Both the position numbers and the translations under genes were made by a program. A stretch of DNA of 5,602 bases from an uncultured Clostridia bacterium (GTDB lineage: Bacteria; Bacillota; Clostridia; RUG12999), in NCBI GenBank assembly GCA_949739095.1, contig CATIYX010000187.1:1-5602 (forward strand), written 5' to 3'. A model generated the notes under the pieces. The model was not told where the DNA came from, did not search any database, and saw only the letters and a list, made by a program, of their open reading frames with translations. The first letter of the stretch is position 1. Each line of letters begins with the position of its first letter. Positions 1 through 4,601 of this stretch are shown here, in pieces.

Positions 1-89
1 ACGGTCATGGTATGATTGCCACCGGCGGCGGAGACTGCCTGTTTCTGGCAATTGTCACCAATACGCAATTCGAGGAAAGAAAGGACTGA
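1..89 (+). CDS. C-terminal fragment of a probable cupin-domain protein or regulator
   Basis: The third reading frame is open from the left edge to a TGA at 87-89 and encodes 28 visible residues. They begin GHGMIATGGGDCLFLAIVTN and end in a charged tail (QFEERKD). The pattern of a His-Gly followed by a glycine-rich turn, Asp-Cys and a hydrophobic strand resembles the last beta strands of a cupin barrel, as in proteins with an N-terminal XRE-type helix-turn-helix and a C-terminal cupin sensor. As I recall, such regulators often precede AMP-forming acyl-CoA synthetases in Clostridia, which fits this neighbour. The stop is only five bases before the next ATG, and the next gene's ribosome binding site lies inside this 3' end, so the two genes are probably co-transcribed and translationally coupled. 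The fragment is too short to exclude another small beta-rich protein. The coding frame is fairly sure; the family is a tentative call. Confidence 0.5.
   Translation, partial: GHGMIATGGGDCLFLAIVTNTQFEERKD
79..85 (+). promoter_or_regulatory. Ribosome binding site of the acyl-CoA synthetase gene
   Basis: The purine-rich AGAAAGGA-type stretch ends nine bases before the ATG at 95. It lies within the last codons of the preceding gene. The synthetase frame stays open upstream to the window edge but has no ATG, GTG or TTG there, so this site and the ATG at 95 fix the start. Confidence 0.6.
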
Positions 90-94
90 GACCC

Positions 95-1753
95 ATGGGC
101 TTACTCTATGAAAACTTTGTAAACGAGACATTTGACCAAAATGGTGTTTTACATACATTTGAAGTGAATGCACCGGAAAAGTTTAACTTTGGCTTTGACG
201 TGGTGGACGAGCTTGCACGACAAAAGCCTGACAAAACAGCGTTGATTTGGTGTAATGCACACGGCGATGAAAAAATCTTTACTTTTGATGAAGTCCGCCG
301 GATGAGCAACAAAACCGCCAATTATTTTAAATCCAAAGGCATTGGAAAAGGCGATAAAGTTATGCTGGTACTCAAACGCCACTATGAATGGTGGTTCTGC
401 ATTTTGGCGCTGCATAAAATCGGCGCGGTTTGTATTCCCGCCACAAATTTGCTCACAAAAAAAGATTATGTTTACCGCTTCAATGCGGCGGATATTAAAA
501 TGGTGGTCTGTACTTGTGAAGGCGATGTGACAGAGCATGTAGAAAGCGCACTTGCCGATTCGCCAACGTTGCAAACCCGCGTTGTAGTGCGCCAGCCGCG
601 GGATGGCTGGGATTTCTATGACGATGGCATTACGCAGGCAAGTGATGAATTCCCGCGTCCGACCGGCGAAGATGCAGCCGGCGGCAGCGACATGATGCTG
701 ATGTATTTCACTTCCGGCACCTCTGGTCTGCCCAAGATGGTGGCACATGATTTCACTTATCCGCTGGGGCATATCATCACCGCAAAGCACTGGCAAAACG
801 TAGACCCCGAAGGCTGCCATTTAACGGTGGCGGATACCGGCTGGGGAAAAGCCGTTTGGGGCAAAATCTATGGACAATGGATGGCGGAAACAGCTGTTTT
901 TGTTTATGACTACGATAAATTTATTCCCGAAGAATTACTGCACATTATCGAAAAATATAAGGTCACAACTTTCTGTGCACCACCCACGATTTACCGTTTC
1001 TTCATTCAAGAGGATTTAACCAAATTCGATCTTTCCTCCCTGAAACATGCGACCATTGCCGGTGAAGCGCTCAATCCGGAAGTGTTTGACCGTTTCAAAG
1101 AAGCAACCGGTCTGAAACTGATGGAAGGGTTCGGTCAGACGGAAACTACCTGTACTGTTTTGAATTTGGCAGGCACTGACCCAAAACCCGGTTCCATGGG
1201 AAAACCCTCTCCACTCTACCATGCAGACATTGTGGATGACAATATGGACCCTGTGGACTGCGGCGTTGTCGGTGAAATTGTCCTGCGGACGAACAAAAAA
1301 CAAGTCGGACTGTTCTCCGAATATTACCGCGATGAGGAACGGACCCGTGCCGCTTGGCATGACAACTATTATCACACAGGCGACTTGGCATGGAAGGATG
1401 AAGATGGATATTATTGGTATGTGGGACGCAAAGACGACATCATCAAAAGTTCCGGCTACCGCATTGGTCCATTTGAAGTGGAAAGCGTCCTGATGGAACA
1501 TCCTGCCGTGGTGGAATGTGCTATCACCGGCGTACCGGACCCCATCCGTGGACAGGTCGTGAAAGCGACCATTGTTTTGGCGGTGGGCTACACAGCCTCG
1601 GACGAACTAAAAAAAGAAATCCAGAATTATGTGAAACAAAACACTGCTCCTTATAAATATCCCCGCGTAGTGGAATTTGTGGAAGAATTGCCTAAAACCA
1701 TCAGTGGCAAAATCCGCCGTGTGGAAATCCGCGAAGAGGATCATAAAAAATAA
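95..1753 (+). CDS. AMP-forming acyl-CoA synthetase, medium-chain (ACSM-like) type
   Basis: This 552-residue cytoplasmic enzyme belongs to the ANL adenylating superfamily. It should activate a carboxylic acid with ATP to an acyl-adenylate and then transfer the acyl group to CoA. All core motifs are intact: the phosphate-binding loop TSGTSGLPK at residues 206-214, GFGQTETT at 345-352, YHTGD at 426-430, the hinge and A8 region VGRKDDIIKSSGYR at 443-456, and PKTISGKIRR at 533-542 with the catalytic lysine K539. The segment ADTGWGKAVWGKIYGQW before the middle of the protein is typical of the medium-chain (ACSM/MACS) branch rather than classical Acs, and the length is near the family norm. The real substrate (acetate, propionate, butyrate, a branched or an aromatic acid) cannot be read from the sequence. 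The gene follows a probable cupin regulator by five bases and ends before a strong terminator, so it is probably the last gene of its operon. No damage is seen. Confidence 0.93.
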   Translation: MGLLYENFVNETFDQNGVLHTFEVNAPEKFNFGFDVVDELARQKPDKTALIWCNAHGDEKIFTFDEVRRMSNKTANYFKSKGIGKGDKVMLVLKRHYEWWFCILALHKIGAVCIPATNLLTKKDYVYRFNAADIKMVVCTCEGDVTEHVESALADSPTLQTRVVVRQPRDGWDFYDDGITQASDEFPRPTGEDAAGGSDMMLMYFTSGTSGLPKMVAHDFTYPLGHIITAKHWQNVDPEGCHLTVADTGWGKAVWGKIYGQWMAETAVFVYDYDKFIPEELLHIIEKYKVTTFCAPPTIYRFFIQEDLTKFDLSSLKHATIAGEALNPEVFDRFKEATGLKLMEGFGQTETTCTVLNLAGTDPKPGSMGKPSPLYHADIVDDNMDPVDCGVVGEIVLRTNKKQVGLFSEYYRDEERTRAAWHDNYYHTGDLAWKDEDGYYWYVGRKDDIIKSSGYRIGPFEVESVLMEHPAVVECAITGVPDPIRGQVVKATIVLAVGYTASDELKKEIQNYVKQNTAPYKYPRVVEFVEELPKTISGKIRRVEIREEDHKK

Positions 1754-1833
1754 ACAGGATTTATTCAGCCTCCTTGGGCTGTGAAAAAATGTTTCCTGTT
1801 CATCGAGGGTAGATTTAACGCAACATAGACTCA

Positions 1834-1883
1834 AAAAAAGCATATGGTTTGATCTGAAAGGAAGCCAAACCATATGCTTTTTT
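1834..1883. terminator. Bidirectional intrinsic terminator between convergent genes
   Basis: There is a perfect 18-bp inverted repeat. The left arm at 1834-1851 (six A, then GCATATGGTTTG) pairs with the right arm at 1866-1883 (CAAACCATATGC, then six T) across a 14-base loop. The T run lies on the 3' side in both directions, and on the plus strand it continues as CTTTTCT. It can therefore end transcription of the acyl-CoA synthetase gene (81 bases after its stop) and of the AEC transporter gene from the other side (about 20 bases after its stop). Confidence 0.92.
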
Positions 1884-1902
1884 CTTTTCTCACCATAGTG
1901 CC

Positions 1903-2841
1903 TCATGCGCCCAGCGCCACGCGAATCAGCGGCAGCAATATCAGGCTAATAATAGTAGATATCGACACCATCACCGCCGGAAATTCGCTGTCCGCGCCAT
2001 ATTCCTTTGCAATAATCGCCTGGTTGGTCATCACAGGCATAAACGCCTGCACAATAAACACGTTTTTCATCAGCGGCGGAAACGGCGCAAGGCTAAATAA
2101 TACCACTGCCACCAACGGTCCCACTGCAAACCGGCATATCAGTCCCAGCACCATATTTTTGTTGATACGAATGTTTGCCAGACCGCTGCTGCAAAGCACA
2201 TAGCCAATGAACATCATAGACAGCGGCGTGGTCATCGTGCCGATATGTTCGCAGGTATCCAGCAAAAACTTCGGCACAGGAACGTTCACCAACAGAAACA
2301 CCAGCCCTACAATCAGCCCCATCAAGGGCGGCGAAAAAATACGTGCCAGCATGGATTTACCGCTACCATCTCCTTTTCTGCCGCCGGAAATGGTGTATAC
2401 ACCAAGCGTCCAAAACAATATGGTATTTGCCATATAATAATATAATACATATGGGACGCTGGCTTCTCCAAACAGCGCTAAATTGACCGGAAGCCCCATA
2501 AAAATCGTGTTGTTCTGTGCAGTCATAACAATCATAGTACCGGCATATTTCGGGTCGATCCGAAACACTTTCACAATTCCCCATCCCAGCGCATAGCCAA
2601 TCAAAACGCTGACCAGCGGCAAGGCAATATACTGCGGAATATGCCAAATTTCCGCTGGTTCAAAGGATGTTGTGACATTGTGCAGCATATAGCAAGGCAA
2701 TGTGATATTCACAACCGTCCATGAAATGAAACCTGAAACTCTTTTATCAATCTTTTGAAATTTTGTCAGGAAAAATCCTGTTAAAATCAGCAGCACCATC
2801 ACCAACACCGCTTCAAATGCCCCGATAAATTCTCCAAACAT
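1903..2841 (-). CDS. AEC (auxin efflux carrier) family transporter
   Basis: The 312-residue protein is almost wholly hydrophobic, with about ten membrane segments in two halves around a short polar loop (GGRKGDGSGKS, about residues 153-163). Family-like features are the early NITLP motif (45-49) in the second helix, QNNTIFMGLPV (109-119) in the fourth, and MPVMTNQAIIAKEYGAD (268-284) before the last helix. Each half has an asparagine- and proline-broken helix, as expected of the bile/arsenite/riboflavin-type fold. AEC members are secondary carriers in the cytoplasmic membrane. Bacterial ones have been linked to malate and other organic acid anions, but the substrate here is unknown. The ATG is preceded by AGGAGG at six bases, so the start is secure. 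The gene lies downstream of tmcAL on the same strand, but the 235-bp gap argues for its own promoter. Confidence 0.88.
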   Translation of the reverse strand: MFGEFIGAFEAVLVMVLLILTGFFLTKFQKIDKRVSGFISWTVVNITLPCYMLHNVTTSFEPAEIWHIPQYIALPLVSVLIGYALGWGIVKVFRIDPKYAGTMIVMTAQNNTIFMGLPVNLALFGEASVPYVLYYYMANTILFWTLGVYTISGGRKGDGSGKSMLARIFSPPLMGLIVGLVFLLVNVPVPKFLLDTCEHIGTMTTPLSMMFIGYVLCSSGLANIRINKNMVLGLICRFAVGPLVAVVLFSLAPFPPLMKNVFIVQAFMPVMTNQAIIAKEYGADSEFPAVMVSISTIISLILLPLIRVALGA

Positions 2842-2847
2842 GTCTAT

Positions 2848-2853
2848 CCTCCT
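2848..2853 (-). promoter_or_regulatory. Strong ribosome binding site of the AEC transporter gene
   Basis: Read on the minus strand, AGGAGG stands six bases before the ATG at 2841, a near-ideal Shine-Dalgarno sequence. It supports this start over the other possible starts in the gene. Confidence 0.8.
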
Positions 2854-2908
2854 GTTACTTAGGCTGCTGAGCGCCTATGATGCCACAATAAACGACTTTG
2901 GGAAGCAA

Positions 2909-2935
2909 AAGATACCAAAACATGTGGCGTTCCAA
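2909..2935 (-). promoter_or_regulatory. Possible promoter of the AEC transporter gene
   Basis: On the minus strand, TTGGAA (2935-2930) is followed after 15 bases by TATCTT (2914-2909). The -10 box is preceded by TGG, making an extended -10. The spacer is shorter than the usual 17 and both boxes are imperfect, so this is only the best candidate I see in the gap. It would give a leader of roughly 60 nt before the AGGAGG site and start codon. Confidence 0.25.
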
Positions 2936-2939
2936 GTTT

Positions 2940-3090
2940 TCCAATCATGAAATCTTCGGACATGTGCCGAAGATTTTATACCGCACAGCGTCCGGAGTGC
3001 CGAAGAATGAGGCGCGACACGCGAGTGAAGGACGCTGCTGGAGGGAGTCCACGAGGGGAACGGCATGACAGAACGTTTACGTTCTGGAAC
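2940..3090. repeat. Palindrome-rich intergenic segment of unknown kind, bounded by two hairpins
   Basis: This segment fills most of the gap between tmcAL and the AEC gene and is richer in G and C than the rest of that gap. At one end is a 10-bp stem, AAATCTTCGG at 2950-2959 with CCGAAGATTT at 2967-2976. At the other is CAGAACG at 3069-3075 with CGTTCTG at 3080-3086. Between them CAGCGTCC (2986-2993) can pair with GGACGCTG (3030-3037), enclosing a small CGCG-ACA-CGCG stem (3013-3023). The 10-base word GTGCCGAAGA occurs twice (2964-2973 and 2997-3006). I see no convincing protein in it. It could be a small non-autonomous mobile element with hairpin ends, a dispersed intergenic repeat, or a structured RNA. 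The pairings are read directly; the nature of the element is a guess. Confidence 0.4.
3069..3086 (-). other. Hairpin containing the tmcAL stop codon
   Basis: CAGAACG (3069-3075) and CGTTCTG (3080-3086) form a 7-bp stem with loop TTTA, or 8 bp with a two-base loop. Read on the minus strand, the loop holds the TAA stop of tmcAL. No T run follows on either strand, so it is not a standard intrinsic terminator. Confidence 0.6.
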
Positions 3091-4282
3091 AAATCCCCCT
3101 CATATTATTTGGCAATACAACCGGAGAGGTCGTATAGTCCTCTCCCGCCACGGTATATTCTTCCGCTTCCCGCGCCAATGCCAAAAAGTCCTGTGCACGC
3201 ATGTCCAGCCGTAACTGCTCTCGCGCATATGCCGATAGGTCCTGCTGCGCTGTGCTTTTCACCACAACCGGCACCTGCGCCGTCTGCTTCATTGTTCGCA
3301 GCAACGTCTTTCCTGTTTCATTGAATCCCAGCACACGGATGTAGCCCGGTCCGCGATACAGCGCCTCTTTCACCTGTCCCGATGTGGTTCCCATTAAAAT
3401 ATGCACCAACATACGTGCAATACGCGTATAGGGATACCGTTTGGTTTTCACAAGATAAATTAAGTCCTTTGTGCTTTTACAGTTCCGTGCTGCACGCATA
3501 ATGCGGTTTTCCAGTCCCTCCGACAAATATGCGGCGTTTGGAGAAATGCCCTCCCGCCGTAAAATTCCCAAAACCACCCGGTCCAGTCGGCGCATGTCCG
3601 AGAGTTTTCCCTGTTTTTGCGCTTCCATCAGCAATTGATAAGTTTGCTCCGGCACCTGTTCCCGCTGTAAAATTCCTTCTGCAAGCGCTTTGCGGATTCC
3701 CGCCGCGCTCATACATGTCTGTATATGCGTGTCATGATATCCTGCGCCCGACCGTTTCACTGTGAACGGCTGAATATCCGCTCCCAGTTTTTGCAATGCC
3801 ATCAGATAGGTAATACCAAGCAAATTGTTGGGGCTATCCGCCGCTTTTCCTGCAATTTGCGCCGCCGCTTCGGGATAACTAAGTCCTTCTTTCATGTGCG
3901 CGCGCAGTCTCTCCACCGGAGACTCCATCAATGCCCCTGCCGCTTGCGCCAGCAGTTTCAGCTGCCCGCACTCGCTGCCAAACGCCAGCATATCCACGCA
4001 TCCCATCCGCTGAGCCAAACCCACGCCGCCCAGCGCAAAATATTCCGCTGGCGAAACAGCATAGAGAAACGGCAGTTCCACCACCAAATCTGCGCCGCCG
4101 CAAAGTGCAAGCGCCGCACGCTGCCATTTATCCAGCAACGCCAATTCTCCGCGTTGTGTGAAACTGCCACTCATGATACAAACGACCGCATCTGCGCCGC
4201 CTTGTTTTTTTGTCTGTTCCAATAAATAAGCATGTCCTTTGTGAAATGGATTATATTCCGCAATCACTGCCGCAATACGCAC
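3077..4282 (-). CDS. tmcAL: tRNA(Met) cytidine acetate ligase (TmcAL, YlbM family)
   Basis: The 401-residue protein starts MRIAAVIAEYNPFHKGHAYL, the nucleotidyltransferase signature with the HxGH ATP-binding motif H14-K-G-H17. Other family marks are MSGSFTQRGE (37-46) with DKW (51-53), VELPFLYAVSPAEYFA (68-83), FGSECG (101-106), SPNNLLGITY (150-159) and VKRSGAGYHD (175-184), followed by a helical C-terminal half. The enzyme activates acetate with ATP to acetyl-adenylate and acetylates the wobble cytidine (ac4C34) of elongator tRNA(Met), which aids correct AUG decoding. The Bacillus subtilis protein is slightly longer (about 415 residues). Translation begins at GTG, with GGGGAGGGG about six bases upstream. 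The C-terminal tail (RGICSRT) runs into a hairpin whose loop holds the TAA stop, so the last few residues may have been supplied by inserted DNA. Divergent pta lies 319 bp away. Confidence 0.92.
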   Translation of the reverse strand: MRIAAVIAEYNPFHKGHAYLLEQTKKQGGADAVVCIMSGSFTQRGELALLDKWQRAALALCGGADLVVELPFLYAVSPAEYFALGGVGLAQRMGCVDMLAFGSECGQLKLLAQAAGALMESPVERLRAHMKEGLSYPEAAAQIAGKAADSPNNLLGITYLMALQKLGADIQPFTVKRSGAGYHDTHIQTCMSAAGIRKALAEGILQREQVPEQTYQLLMEAQKQGKLSDMRRLDRVVLGILRREGISPNAAYLSEGLENRIMRAARNCKSTKDLIYLVKTKRYPYTRIARMLVHILMGTTSGQVKEALYRGPGYIRVLGFNETGKTLLRTMKQTAQVPVVVKSTAQQDLSAYAREQLRLDMRAQDFLALAREAEEYTVAGEDYTTSPVVLPNNMRGICSRT

Positions 4283-4327
4283 TCCGTTCCCCTCCCCGCG
4301 CTGCTGCCGTCCGCCGGTCTACGGTGA

Positions 4328-4361
4328 AAACGCCTGGTCTCTTTCGGGAAACAAGGTGTTT
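4328..4361 (-). other. Hairpin in the tmcAL leader
   Basis: On the minus strand, AAAC-A-CCT-T-GTTTC pairs with GAGAC-C-AGG-C-GTTT around the loop CCGAAA. This gives 12 pairs (one of them G-U) interrupted by two single mismatches. It lies in the untranslated leader between the predicted transcription start (about 4384) and the GTG at 4282. Only four T follow, so it would be at most a weak attenuator. It matches no riboswitch that I recognise, and no T-box core is present. Confidence 0.4.
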
Positions 4362-4390
4362 AGCAGCTATGACTTCATTTTTCTGCGTTT

Positions 4391-4419
4391 ATTGTATCAT
4401 AAAATTTGGGAATTTGCAA
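4391..4419 (-). promoter_or_regulatory. Sigma-A-type promoter of tmcAL
   Basis: On the minus strand, TTGCAA (4419-4414) and TACAAT (4396-4391) are separated by exactly 17 bases, with TGA just before the -10 box (extended -10). Transcription should start near 4384 and give a leader of about 100 nt. This is the best promoter on the minus strand of the divergent region. Confidence 0.7.
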
Positions 4420-4532
4420 CGCCGGAAATCGTTTTGTTTTGCTTTTCTATATTTTCAGACAAGCTTCTCTTTCTTTTTCTGCAAAAACCATGCTAAAAAA
4501 TCAAAAAAAGTGAAATTTTTTCGCAAAATCAT

Positions 4533-4544
4533 ATTGTATACAAT
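4533..4544. promoter_or_regulatory. Perfect 12-bp palindrome over the pta -35 region, candidate operator
   Basis: ATTGTATACAAT is a perfect inverted repeat covering the -35 hexamer and the first bases of the spacer. A dimeric repressor bound here would block RNA polymerase. The half-site is broadly like operators of GntR-type regulators, but this is inference; no regulator gene lies beside it in the window. Confidence 0.4.
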
Positions 4545-4562
4545 TCATAAATGGTGTATAAT
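4534..4562 (+). promoter_or_regulatory. Sigma-A-type promoter of pta
   Basis: A perfect TATAAT at 4557-4562 lies 17 bases after TTGTAT (4534-4539), a -35 box keeping the TTG. The expected start near 4569 gives a leader of about 30 nt. The 100 bases upstream are rich in A and T tracts, which could act as an UP element. The weak -35 overlapping a palindrome suggests that this promoter may be regulated. Confidence 0.7.
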
Positions 4563-4584
4563 GGAGACATACAAAACGAATCAG

Positions 4585-4591
4585 AAAGGGG
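4585..4591 (+). promoter_or_regulatory. Ribosome binding site of pta
   Basis: AAAGGGG ends ten bases before the ATG at 4602. No in-frame start lies between the predicted transcription start and this ATG, so the start is well supported. Confidence 0.65.
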
Positions 4592-4601
4592 ATTTATACA
4601 T

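Larger units (their letters stand above)
4283..4601. other. Divergent tmcAL-pta regulatory region
   Basis: This 319-bp gene-free stretch has two parts. The side near tmcAL (4283-4380) is GC-rich and forms its leader. The side near pta (about 4420-4530) is rich in T and A tracts, including an A6/T6 inverted repeat at 4504-4521 too weak to be called a terminator. The two promoters point away from each other, with -35 boxes about 115 bp apart, so they do not overlap, though one bound regulator could still affect both. I see no RNA gene or protein gene in it. Confidence 0.6.

Noticed and set aside
2..94. N-terminal extension of the acyl-CoA synthetase, whose frame is open to the left edge
   Set aside because: No ATG, GTG or TTG codon occurs in that frame before 95, and the overlapping frame that ends at 89 reads as a plausible protein with a ribosome binding site placed for 95.
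1753..1800. Inverted repeat AACAGGA/TCCTGTT with an inner CAGCC/GGCTG stem right after the synthetase stop
   Set aside because: The outer arms are far apart and no T run follows, so I do not call it a terminator. The 1834-1883 hairpin is far stronger.
2950..2976. Ten-bp hairpin considered as the terminator of tmcAL
   Set aside because: On the minus strand only three T follow, inside the stem. The better T run (TTTT) is on the plus strand, where no gene ends. It is treated as part of the structured segment.
2875..3066. Open frame of 63 codons on the minus strand in the gap
   Set aside because: It lies inside the palindrome-rich segment, has no clear ribosome binding site, and the Ser/His/Arg-rich product has no recognisable features. 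A spurious frame in a repeat is more likely.
2947..3324. Open frame of 125 codons on the plus strand across the structured gap and the 3' end of tmcAL
   Set aside because: More than half overlaps tmcAL antisense, there is no ribosome binding site, and the low-complexity Pro/Ala/Ser-rich product looks like an antisense shadow.
4283..4384. T-box or other known riboswitch in the tmcAL leader
   Set aside because: No T-box core (AGGGTGG-type) sequence and no riboswitch consensus that I recognise could be found.
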